64,000 nucleotides of DNA from Guyanagaster necrorhizus (taxonomy: Eukaryota; Basidiomycota; Agaricomycetes; Agaricales; Physalacriaceae). The notes under the pieces were generated by a model. That model saw nothing but the letters and a program-made list of their open reading frames with translations, did not search any database and had not been told where the DNA came from. This document shows, one piece after another, positions 1 through 10,609 of this stretch (position 1 is the first letter of the stretch; each line of letters opens with the position of its first letter). The position numbers were made by a program, and so were the translations under genes. The stretch is taken from positions 985,317-1,049,316 of the forward strand of contig NW_025064896.1 in assembly GCF_019112545.1 (NCBI RefSeq), read 5' to 3'.

Positions 1-2776
1 TGCTGATGCCGCCATTTCTCACCGAAAAAGGTCTACCCCTTTATTACCTGGCTTCGTAGGGGCAGTTGAGGTCGTGCTGGAAGACCTGTTGTTCAAGCGG
101 AGTAATTGGAGCAGTATCGAGCAGTATCACCGGCTTCCAGAGACATTCATTAGCGGTAATGATGTGAAGCAGTAGAACTTTGTCCGCTTCAACAGCCTAC
201 TTTGGAATCGCTTTCGATACGGTTTGATTAGATGTTACGTTTATGCTTACTACCGTCAGTCAGATTCAATACTATATGTGTGCAGGCTGTTTATTATCCT
301 TGGGGATACTGTCTATGGGCGGCTTGCCGATTAAGCCGCTGGCCTGCTGTGTGACTCCTACTACCTTGTATATCCTTTACAATCACTGTATGCTTTTCCA
401 AGTACAATTCTACTGCTCAACCACAAGAATGCTACAGACGGCTTCATGTCTAATGAGCATCTACATATGTTCATTTTCTTGACAGCGATGCTTAGTCTCT
501 CACACAATATGGATTATAGATTGGTACCAGACATGATCCTCGACGATTTCCCACACTTCAATCTAGATCTCGCCGACGACTCTCCGCATCACACCGAACC
601 ATGCTAAGTTTGCCGTTCTAATCTTGGCCCGTTTCCTTCCCGGCTATTCTGATGCGAGATGTCCTGTGTTTAACTTTTACCATGCTGTGTCTCATTTTAG
701 AACGGAGCCAACATTTCCGGAAAATCACTGTTGTTGTAGACAACATCTCTTGACAGTCGCGGTACAGATCAACAATATGTGCTTTGACAAGCATAGTTGC
801 AACACTTTATTAGCGTCGGTCGTATTCCGTACTCGGATTTTGGAACAAAATATTCTCTGCCTCTTGGGAGTGGGAGGGCTATGTGCATGTTTGTCATCCA
901 GACACTGGGGCTTTCCCTTTCCCGGCGCAGAAACTTGCTTGTCTCGAGATAGAGGCACATCACCCCGTGGTCTGCTTCTTTCCAATGACTTCCTGCGACC
1001 TTCATCTCCGCAGTCGTTATTTGTTTTGTTCTTGACTGCTTTCAATTAGCCTAGGCGATTGCCAGAGGGTCGAGGTCTTGCAATGGTCGACAGGGCAACA
1101 TACTGACGACGCAAAATCTGTCACACCGCGGCGAAACAGACCGCGTCTCATCGTTAATACTTGACCATCTCCTGCAGACAGTCATCGCCCTTCATTCAAA
1201 TGTTACCTACCCATTTCCTTGTCCAAAGTAGGTTATCTTTCTCCTTTCCTCCTGGGTCGAAAGCACCTTCGACATTTCTCAGAGATTTATCATCCATCGC
1301 AAGTTCTCAATGTATCGTTTCAGAGAGGCAGTGCCCTTCTCGAACATCCCACCATGATAGCGAAATGACAGCTAGTGGGAAAACGGAAAGGTTAATAGTT
1401 CCCCCGTAGTCATTGTATAAACACCTCCACCTATAGAGATTCATATTTTATTTATGCAAGAAGTCGCACATCAGTGAAAACGGCAAGATAGGAAGGTCAC
1501 AAGAGCAGGGGAAAGGGACAACCGCTCCAACTTTCTCCCTGCTTAAGTTTGCCGTCAGATCGCCCAATCCAGGATATCTCATGGGGTCCACAAGAATTAG
1601 TCAACTTGATGCTTGAAATATTTTTAGATCCATGGAATGCTCGTGACCTCTACTGGTTATATTTATAGCAACATTCTGTGAGTCTAACAAAGATGAAACG
1701 GTGATGGGGATATCATAGAGCCATATCGGTCATTTTCATAGATTGAAATCTATCTAGTCGCCTGACCCGCGCTCTATCCTTCATTATTGTCCTCGATGTC
1801 TCCGAGACGGTACTTCGACCATTCAAAGAAAAAACAGTGGAAGATGCCATCAATACCTCTGCTCATGCGCATATTATAGCAATGGTGCCAATGTCTATTG
1901 CAGACGTATTCGATAAAGTAAGTAAAATCTGACTTAGCTCTTGTCTTACGAAGACCATGGAAGAATATAGGCCACATACCTTGCAGCTCAAGATGCCGTC
2001 TGCCTCGAGTGCGTATTTTTTCGTAAAATCGTTTATCTATGTGCTCGGATTCTTTAGTATTCTAAGATGGCTTAGAGGAGTTTCATCGTGCAGCTTCGAC
2101 CGTTGTCAAGGACGATTCCTCGTAGGTTTTACAATCTTTTCAATCATATCTTGACTTGTCTGTTGAAGAAGCGAACTTATGCTCCTGTTTCACTACCATT
2201 TTTGAGCGTTAAGGATGAACATCTTTATGCCGCCCCCAATCCTACAACGCCCGTCGCCCTACATGACCCGCTGTCGCTGGCGCTACTGCTTTCAAGTGGT
2301 GGTTTTAGGACGTGTTTCTGCCGCATGGACCTATGCGACGAAGGCTACTTGCTATTCAATACCAAGACTTTACGACACACCGAAAGGGGTGGCCCTCGAT
2401 TTCATCAGAATTCAGAGGTAAAATGAGCTGACAATCGTCGCACGTCATAAGATCATCCTTTCGCGTAACCTCAGCCTATTCTTGCATAGTCTACATCTTA
2501 CGCGCATGCAGTTGTCTCCTCAATGCAGTAGGCGTATTAATAACACCCCTTCTGCACAGTACCTGTGTTTCACGCACCACTGCTATGGGAGCAACTTACT
2601 TCTCTCTCCTTCTGGTGACCTTTTCTTTCTAATTCGTCCGTACTGGGGGCAACGATAACCCGAGCTATCCTACGAGACATTCAACGGGACATCAGTCACA
2701 TCTCTTAGAAACGTATAAGAGACTCTTGATATTTCACCTACAATTCGTTCAGCAATCAACCAAGCTCTCAATCGTG
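1..2776. other. Region without a recognisable gene
   Basis: Only short open frames occur here (longest about 140 codons at 624-1049 and 112 codons at 2088-2426). None shows a protein pattern I recognise or a coherent exon series. The last few hundred bases before 2777 presumably hold the promoter and 5' leader of the oxalate decarboxylase gene. A decayed gene cannot be excluded. Confidence 0.5.
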
Positions 2777-5064
2777 ATGGTCCAAATCTCTGCTGCCTTG
2801 GTAGTTATCATTCTCCTCGCGCCACTCATCGACGCTGCACCAGGAAAACGTTCTTCTAACGTGACTGCGTCTGACTCGGAAACTTCTGCGTCTGCTAGTA
2901 CCATAGATCAGACGGTCACCGTGTCGTCGACGGACACGGCAGCGTCATCGACTGCGACCGTTCCTTTCGCTAGTTTGGACCCAAATGAGGTGCTTTGGAA
3001 CGAGACCAGTAGTCCCTCAGTGGTCTCTGCGGAACGCGGCAAGCTTGGAGCATCCGTCCTTGGCCCAGACAACATTCCTCTTGACCTCCAAAATCCCGAC
3101 ACATTGGCCCCTCCAACCACGGACTCTGGGACAATGTAAGTCGCCCGTGTCCTTGCTCGCAGTTCCAGAACTTGGACTCCATTGAAATTTCAGTTCAAAC
3201 GCGAAATGGCCTTTTTCTTTTAGCCACAACCGTTTGCAGACAGGCGGCTGGGCTCGTCAAGAGAACAGTAGGATTAGGTTCTATTTAATTCCATATTACT
3301 GCTCACCCTTGTGTGCTTAACAGTTGGGGTGATGCCAATCGCGACCCGTAAGTATGAAAATAATCCATTGATACAAAACTAACGCTTTTCTTTCTAGAAA
3401 TGGCCAGCGTCGATATGAGATTGGAAGCCGGAGCCATTCGGCAAGTTGTTTCGTAAACATTGGCATCGATCAGCATGTAGCTCACACTGAATTTTAGTGA
3501 GCTGCATTGGCACAAGACTTCGGAAGTAAGTGACCCGGGTTTTCCTGAACTTGTGGACTGACCCTCTTCAGTGGGCCTATGTTTTGAAGGTGAGTAACTT
3601 CAATACCAACAGCTCTGTAACTTTGACCGTCATTTCCTTTACCAAGGGTTCCACACAGGTGACCGCTGTTGATACCGAAGGTCGAAACTTCATCGCTACG
3701 GTGGTAAGTCACGATCCTTGAATCTAATCTACAAGGGTACACGTACGGTACTAGGGCGCTGGTGACTTGTGGTACTTCCCTCCTGGTATTCCGCACTCTC
3801 TCCAAGCTACTGCTGACGACCCAGATGGTTCCGAATTCATCCTGGTATATATGTTCTTGTCTCTTTGGAATTTTGTCGAATCTTGACGGTGTGATCATAG
3901 ATCTTCGACGATGGAGCATTCAGCGAGGACTCTACGTTTTTGGTGAGTAAAGGCCTGTTCCTTCTGTTTCGGTAAACTACTGACTCTCGATCGAAGTTGA
4001 CTGACTGGCTTGCTCATGTTCCAATGGAAGGTGTGTTTTATAAGCTTAAGTGGAACCGTAACTAAAAATGTTACTTCCTCTGTAGTCCTCGAAAGGAACT
4101 TCCTCTTCAACAACTCTGAGGCTTTTGCACACATTCCGGCTCAGGAGCTCTACATTTTCCCGAGCAGTTTGTTAATTTGTTGCCCCGAGCGTCCCGATAC
4201 TGATTCTGTCTTAGCTCCTCCTGCCGATGATGCATCTGATCCTGTAAGCCCGCAAGGGACGGTACCAAATCCCTTTTCTTTTGCACTGTCCAAGGCAAAC
4301 GCCACCCAACTGTCAGGCGGGTCCGTCAAAGTCGTGGATTCTACGACTTTTACGGTTTCGACTACTATCGCTATGGCTGAGGTCACGGTTGAACCTGGGG
4401 CTATCCGGTACGAGTCGAGGGTTGACCGTATCGTTTTTCTACTGATATTTATAGCGCAGTGAGTTGCACTGGCATCCAACCCAGGACGAATGGAGCCTTT
4501 TCATGTGAGTCTCAAGGGGTCTCTTTGAATCATGGCTGAATTCGAATTTCCAGTGAGGGAGAGGGGAGGATGACGATATTTGCGTCCCAAGGCACGGCTA
4601 GGACGTTCAACTACCAGCCTGGTGACATCGGTATGTTTATTATACGCCTAGATTCAGGTTCGACTGACGGATCATTAGGTTATGTTCCCGCTTCCATGGG
4701 TAAGAAGACTGAAACAGGAATAGTTCATTGTTGACACCCAGAGTAGGACACTACGTTGAAAATACCGGAAACACGACGATGAAATACCTGGAAATCTTCA
4801 ACTCGGGTACGTGTTGATAGCGACGGAACGATAAGCTTCGAAGCTTATGATTTTGTAGATCGGTTTGAGGATATCAGTCTGAATCAGGTGGGCCATATAC
4901 AAATATCGTATCATTTTGAATTAGTTGTAACTGACCGAATCCCCAAGTGGCTGGCATTGACTCCACCGGACTTGGTAAAGGCGCATCTGGACTTCGATGA
5001 TGCCACTATCGCGCAGCTTTCCAAGACTAAGCCGACTGTGATGGGGCCCGGATCGTCGGTCTGA
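2777..5064 (+). CDS. Oxalate decarboxylase (secreted bicupin)
   Basis: Secreted manganese enzyme that would convert oxalate to formate and CO2, limiting oxalate build-up around hyphae. The ATG at 2777 opens a hydrophobic signal peptide (about residues 1-20), then a Ser/Thr-rich linker. About sixteen short introns must be removed. The spliced protein has two cupin domains. Domain 1 carries the metal motif IRELHWHKTSEWAYVLKG and a later His in GIPHS. Domain 2 carries RELHWHPTQDEW and the His of MGHYVENTG. An SEDSTF segment near 3915-3945 matches the flexible lid (SENS in bacterial OxdC) of true decarboxylases. The protein ends in a TVMGPGSSV-like tail at the TGA at 5062. The intron at 3441-3497 uses a GC donor, and a GT intron at 4408-4459 interrupts the equivalent codon in domain 2. 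Fungal members are about 440-450 residues, which fits. The gene looks intact. Confidence 0.93.
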
Positions 5065-5761
5065 ATTTTGTTTTTCAAAATTCCTTCAAGCATTCGTATC
5101 TATGTATAAATTTATTACTGCCAGATACCACTAGCTTTTGTATGCTGCTATGAAATGATTAGTTGGCGCTTTTCTGAAGATAACCAGACGTCTCCTTAGG
5201 GAAAATGCTAGCCCTCCTCGAAAGAAAGGGATTCTTCTTCATAGTCGGATGTCCGCGCCGGTTGGCCGCGGCAAGTTTCATCTTCCAACCATCACGTTCG
5301 TCGTCGTCCACTGTCTTTAATACATTACTATGGCACCTTACATTCTGGTATTCCGCCATTTTGGCATACGACCGATACTTCCTACCCATACTACTACACC
5401 CGTCAAACCCGAACCCCAGCCTCCCAGTCGGCAACAATCACTGACACAGCCTAGGCATACGCCACCTCTACCGCCAAAAGCTGAAAAACTCACCCAAGAC
5501 ACGGATATAAACCGTAGTTATGCTTAATGTCTGATAGATTCGATAATTGACATAACCTCCCAGTTATTGCGGTCTCGCGACTTCCCGAGAAGCGAACAAA
5601 TCAGACGTCCGTCTCCGGAAAGGCTGAAAAGACTCATTCTCGTGCCAGACATATACTCACTCACGACCGCCGGAGATATGTGTTCAAGATTGGAACACCG
5701 TTGGAATCATCGTGGCTGATTTGTACATCCCGACGTCATCTACTATCCCACCTGATCCAGC
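5065..5761. other. Downstream flank of oxalate decarboxylase, no clear gene
   Basis: This holds the 3' flank of the oxalate decarboxylase gene and short open frames on both strands (5159-5437 minus, 5330-5527 plus). The plus frame is Pro/Gln-rich and could be an N-terminal exon of the hypothetical frame that follows, but no conserved motif supports that. Confidence 0.35.
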
Positions 5762-6514
5762 GTGCATTCTTCATTAAATTCACCGTCGAGCCTTTCCAGG
5801 GAGCCATCGACATCTCTTTCGCCCGTAGCCGCCACCTCCAATTGTCTGACACCTTTTCCTACGTTTACGCATCCATCTCCCCCAGAGAGTTCCAACAATG
5901 ACTCCGGTCCTCTGTCTGCAGCTGCTAAGAACTATGAACAACCATCGGCTAACCCGCTTTCGTCGAATTCGTCATCTTCTGGGCTTCACTACAACAGTAG
6001 CGAAAACAACGGGGACTATCAGAAATCAGGTGTTGCTACGGGAAACACCAAGGAAAACATCATGATCAATCTTGAGGAGCCTTCCGGCCAAACTGCTTCT
6101 GTTACTTCTCTTGCTGGAATTTCGAAAGCTCGCCCTCTCGCTGCCTACGCAACTAGAGCCGTTTTGGCAATATCTGGCTATCTTTGGGATCCTAGTCCAG
6201 CGAAAAACGATGAAGGTCACTGTATGCCGTTGCCTCTTTACTCAAGCAGCCCGCCACATCGTCAATATCTTTCGAATTTCCCGCGATGCCTCAGTCTCCT
6301 TCCTTATCCAGATCTATTCGATTTTGGAATGTACGCCTCTGCGTTTCCTTCAAGCGGTAGTCTCCGCAGCGTCAGTATGAACGGTACGATTCAGTTTCAG
6401 TCCTTGAAAGAGTCGGACTTGAGTGGAATGTCTTCCGGCAAGTCTCCCCAATGGGATTCGTATCGCACTTTGCGTTCCCGCAAACGCTGTTCGGCCGTCG
6501 ACAAGGCCCGTTGA
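5762..6514 (+). CDS. Hypothetical Ser/Pro-rich protein, possibly degenerate
   Basis: A 250-codon open frame with a Ser/Pro/Asn-rich first half and a more mixed second half. I do not recognise it. The layout (disordered Ser-rich start, then a segment with alternating hydrophobics in two overlapping frames at about 6070-6380) made me consider a broken fungal cyclin-type gene, but I could not line up a cyclin box. No convincing exon-intron structure is visible. It may be a true single-exon gene, part of a decayed one, or a chance frame. Confidence 0.2.
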   Translation: MHSSLNSPSSLSREPSTSLSPVAATSNCLTPFPTFTHPSPPESSNNDSGPLSAAAKNYEQPSANPLSSNSSSSGLHYNSSENNGDYQKSGVATGNTKENIMINLEEPSGQTASVTSLAGISKARPLAAYATRAVLAISGYLWDPSPAKNDEGHCMPLPLYSSSPPHRQYLSNFPRCLSLLPYPDLFDFGMYASAFPSSGSLRSVSMNGTIQFQSLKESDLSGMSSGKSPQWDSYRTLRSRKRCSAVDKAR

Positions 6515-8000
6515 GGAAATGAGGTGTTGCTGACGCAGGCAATCAAAACAATGCCAGTTTCAAGTCTAGTATCGGCTAAGAAACAGCGTACGCATGATTT
6601 TGACATGTCTACGGATAGCAGTACTGAGGAAAGACTATAGGAGGCTTGTGCGGAATTCTCTCGGTGTGAGTGGACGACGGAGGAGCTTTTGAAGTTTGAC
6701 ATGGAATGGACTCAGTCTTGCGGGATTATGTATTCTGGTGTATTCTATTGTCTCACCATACCCTCGATGTACCTCTCTACCCTGCCTGTGGATAATACGC
6801 CTTTGACCTGTTGAAACGCCGAATAACGGTTTTCGAAGATAGGACATTGGGCTGCAAGCTCCGGTAGATAGCTGAGAACGAACGTGCTCGTTGCGTGCTC
6901 CAGAACATCATTGTCCGGTATGATAGCATGCTTGTATTTCAAATCTTTATGGCTTTCTGTAACCATTGTTAGGAAAGATTAAGAGTCGTTTTGAGAAAAA
7001 AACTGACCCCGTGGAGTTCCCGTGGCTCTCGAGTCAGAAAGAGTTACGCCATGTCGACAAGGCACATTACATTTCGCTGAATGTGGCTCCGAATAGAGCG
7101 TAATGATAAGCCAAATCCTAGTCCCATCTGACTATGCTGCGCTGCGACAAGATAATACCAATAATGATAAGACATCCTCAGCGACGGTTGGTCAAATTCC
7201 AGCAGAAATAGGTGATGGTTGTTCTGGCGCAGGTTTACTCTTCTCCCCGGCGTTCTGTTTTGCGCCGACACATTGTTTCGACATCAAAGACTACAGCGGT
7301 TACCTGTCGTACTACCCGCCTTGAAGTTTCGGTGATGCCGGTGTGGAATTAGTGTATTACCGCCGGAGAAGGATGGGAATGATTAAAAGTGAATGAATGG
7401 AAGTCGAACGAAGTAAGCACGCAGGTTAAGAATATCAGTGGCGCTGATATCCCCGTATAAGTGTGAGAAGACTTGTATCCTCGAATCCAGTGTCGTTGTT
7501 AACTTTGTCATATACAGGGAAGCGACATGGAATACACATGGACCTCGTGTTCTCCTCAATGACGGAAGCGGGGTCCAGGCACAGCAGGGGTAGCCATGAC
7601 GAAACCACTCCCACTCCACAGACAATCCATAAATAATGAAATTCATATCTTGGCGACGGAACACGGAATGCGGAAACAGGGATTGCATACAATTATTGAC
7701 GACCAGGACTATTACTTTGTACACCGCCATCTCCTCCTCGTATATGTAACATATGTGAATAAATATAACGACGAGTAGCTGATGGTAAGATAGACAAGCA
7801 TGGCTAGGACGAAACAAGAAAGCGGGTGCGGGTAAGAAACAGAAAGACAGCAAAAGCGATGAAACTTTATGATGACACGATGGAAACGGCGCCAAACGTG
7901 TGTTAAAGGAAAAGTGATCTGCCGGCAAGGGGGAGACATAGTGAGCGACAACAAGGGAGAACAAAAGAAACTGAACACACAGGCTCACGAGACCTTGAAT
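6515..8000. other. Region without a supported gene
   Basis: Short frames only. The minus-strand frame 6745-6966 ends with a pattern faintly like a glutathione S-transferase C-terminus (around PELAAQCPIFENRYSAFQQV), but no thioredoxin-fold half could be found upstream. The minus frame 7383-7988 (201 codons) is rich in Phe, Ser, Cys and His with no recognisable domain and is probably chance. Confidence 0.4.
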
Positions 8001-8189
8001 CTACTTGAACGGGCAGTTGGGAGCATGGGCTCCACGCCAGCCGCAGTGGCAGCACTGAGGGGCGGATCCGCCGTCCTCATTGACAGGAGTCGTCACCCCC
8101 TGGACGAACGACTTGGACGAGGATTCGGCGCCGGTCTGGTAGCAGACCATGGCGGAGGATGAAGATGAACACGAAGATAAGTAACACAT
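8001..8189 (-). CDS. Small Cys-rich protein with a CCHCGW tail
   Basis: A 62-codon frame whose last 20 residues contain a compact Cys/His cluster: QCCHCGWRGAHAPNCPFK. The upstream part is Ser-rich. The first ATG is at 8189. A second in-frame ATG at 8150 sits in a near-ideal context (CCGCCATGG) and would give a 49-residue protein, so the shorter start is quite possible. Codon use is GC-rich and ends in C/G more than the surrounding DNA, which favours real coding. There is no signal peptide and no C-terminal CaaX box, so it is not a typical lipopeptide pheromone precursor. The Cys-His spacing could bind one metal ion. Function unknown. I judge it real mainly from codon use and the ordered tail. 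Confidence 0.5.
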   Translation of the reverse strand: MCYLSSCSSSSSAMVCYQTGAESSSKSFVQGVTTPVNEDGGSAPQCCHCGWRGAHAPNCPFK

Positions 8190-8930
8190 ATTGGTGTTTA
8201 GGATGGTTAGTAGCGGGGAAGTGCAAGAGTTAGTAGGATGCAGGGTACGAAGCGGGGGCTTGACTTAAGACAGCTCCTCCATAATCTCCTGCCTTTTAAC
8301 CGTCTCTTGGTGGCGCTTAACTATCAAAGTTTCTCAAAAAAAATCTTTTTTTTTTGTCACAATCGAGATCCAGATGCGCCCGGGACCACTTCTTAATAGG
8401 GTGTCTAGCCCGATCAAGATAACAATGCCCTCGACTCCGAAAGGCTTCCGGGAAACTGGCTGTGTGTTCAACACGAGGCCGGTGACCTGTTTGAATTTGA
8501 CTGTAGGTCGTGAATCAAGTTGTAGAGACACGAGCTCGGAACAAGACACCGAAGAGACGCGCGAACGCGTTCCTCCGAGTCCGAGTCGTCCGATCATCAA
8601 AGAACAATAGCTTGAGCTTGGCTTTAGAAATTGGAAACAGTGTAGAACCCGTAGGAGATTCAGTTCCTGACCTAATGATGATGAGAACGGGTGTAAGTAT
8701 AGTTAGTGTATTCACAATTAGAACCCACATCATAGAATCGTCGTACAAATAGGAATCATCAGTCGCGTTGCTCATACAGGGAAAGCGCCGCTATACTCGG
8801 AACGGGTCTCGGCCTATCATCACACGTACGTTCAGAAGCGAGTAGACCTTCACAACAGATAATGAGGACAGTTGAATCAAAATAATTATAAACCAAGGGA
8901 CAACAAAAGAAAAATATGACTAAGACACAC
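8190..8930. other. Intergenic region
   Basis: No convincing gene. It contains an A/T homopolymer near 8338-8356 and likely the promoter of the small Cys-rich gene on the minus strand, plus the 3' end region of the TPX2-domain gene. Confidence 0.4.
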
Positions 8931-10609
8931 CTACTCCGTCGGCCGTACACGCTTAGGTGCATCCTTATACCATTCCGGCACTTCATGAGCTTTGGGCACC
9001 GCCTTTCTCCGCAGCTCTCTGACCTGCCTTTCTTCCTCTTCCTCCCTCTGTTTCCTGCGTTCCTCCAACGCCCGTTCCATCTCCGCCTCCTTTTCTTTAA
9101 TTCGCTCATCAAACATACGTCGCTCTTTAATTCTTTCATCCGTATTAAACTCCTTTGCTATCGGCTTCACAGGAATGATAAGTTCCTTCCGAGCTGCCAA
9201 TCTTGCCTCTTCAGCTGCATGGAGTGCCTTAAAATCAGGAATTGCATAACGCCGCGAAGAGGATGATAATGTCTTGTTCGTACTCGCGGTCGGTTGGGCG
9301 TTTACAGGCGGACCCTAGAAAATACCAGTCAACAATAATTCCCCATTAACTCCAGAGACGAAAGGAAACGGAAAAAAAAAAAAAAGGCATGTGAAGCTGA
9401 TCGAAGATCATCAAACGTACCTTACTCTTAGATGTGCTTGTCCCAGATGCTTCGGCCGCCAAACTAGACTCGTTTCGGCTATGCGCTGAAGTGAAGCGTG
9501 AGCGCGACAGACCCAGAGAAACGGTAGTCGTAGTTGGTTGCCGTGAAGGAGGCGGTTGTGGGCGAGGCTTTGATGAGTTGGTCGAGGCCTTACTGCGCGA
9601 AGATGTCGGTTTTGTGATGATGGGAGGTTTCGCTTGCGGTTGAGACTTCTTCTCGCGCTTTCGTGGTCCGTCGTCTGTCGAGGACGCCGGCCGCTTCATT
9701 CCCGCTAGCACGGGGGAAACCTGGCGCGTGACAGTAACATTTTTCTGGGGAGAAATTTTCGAGACTGTCAAACTCTCTTGGCGTGGAGGAATGGATGAGG
9801 TTGGCGCAACGTTTTCGAAGCTAAGAATATCATGTAAGCCAGGTTTCAAAGGGAAGAAACAAAGAACGCACCCTGCAAGCGTGCTCCCATACATCAACAG
9901 TCGCCCTGCAGCTCCATCTGTATCAAAACTCTCGTCAATCACACTGACATTGGCGTTCACAGGCTGATTCATGTCAATACAAAAAAGAAGAATGAAAAAA
10001 TAGACACACCTTCAACACAGAGATAGCCGGCACGTCCCTGGGTTTTGTCGACACGAGACCGTCCCTGAAATTCATCGACGTGAGAGTAGCCACCTCGGCT
10101 TGCAGGTTCTCAAATCTCCGTGGCGTGAATGGATCTTCCGCGGTGAGCGATATATGCCTTTTCACAGGCGTAGATGAGAGTGTTGGTTCATAAGTCGTTG
10201 ATTTTGGTGGGGAGTCGGACCGACGTGAGGGAGTATCTGCTTTGGCCTGACGCACCGCCCTCGGATCAAAACAGACTTTGGGCGTAGCTTTGGAGGGCGA
10301 GTCGGACCGTAGCCGTGGGTTGGCAGGAAAAGTGGCTTTAGATTTCGACGGTGAAGGTGAGAGGTTGAGTCTCCGCGGAGTCAGTTGGCTGACCGTCAGG
10401 TCGTCATGCACCTGTCTTCTTGCCGGTGCTGGAGTTGCCAAACTCGAACGCGCATCTATACCACGGAAAAAGTCGTTATCGCTGTCGTTGAGCAGGTCTT
10501 CTCCATCTTCGTTGAGGACCGGTATCTGGAAGGATGTATCTTCCAATGAAAATGTAGAACCAGAGACGTCTGGGAGGTGTCGTAAGCTAATCTCTTGCAG
10601 GCGCTGCAT
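8931..10609 (-). CDS. TPX2 C-terminal domain protein (spindle or microtubule associated)
   Basis: Likely microtubule/spindle-associated protein. The start is the ATG at 10609 (MQRLQEISLRHLPDV). The N-terminal half is Ser/Pro-rich, disordered and dotted with SP/TP sites suitable for cyclin-dependent kinases. The C-terminal part, in the last exon (8931-9315), has the TPX2-family signature: F-x-TDERIKERRMFDERI, then a long charged helix rich in Glu/Arg, then LRRKAVPKAHEVPEWYK near the end. Three introns are read: near 9974-10010, a 51-nt intron around 9824-9874 that keeps the frame open if retained, and one at about 9316-9420. Human TPX2 is far longer; fungal proteins with this domain are often short and only the C-terminal segment is conserved. 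Aurora-kinase binding, as in TPX2, is not shown by the sequence. Confidence 0.78.

Noticed and set aside
5762..6700. A PHO80/PCL-type cyclin gene
   Set aside because: Some hydrophobic segments looked suggestive, but no cyclin box could be aligned in any frame and no consistent splicing was found.
6745..6966. C-terminus of a glutathione S-transferase on the minus strand
   Set aside because: The similarity is faint, the thioredoxin-like N-terminal half is missing upstream, and the frame is short.
7383..7988. A 201-codon minus-strand frame as a gene
   Set aside because: It is rich in Phe, Ser, Cys and His with no motif. Frames of this length are expected by chance in six frames of 64 kb.
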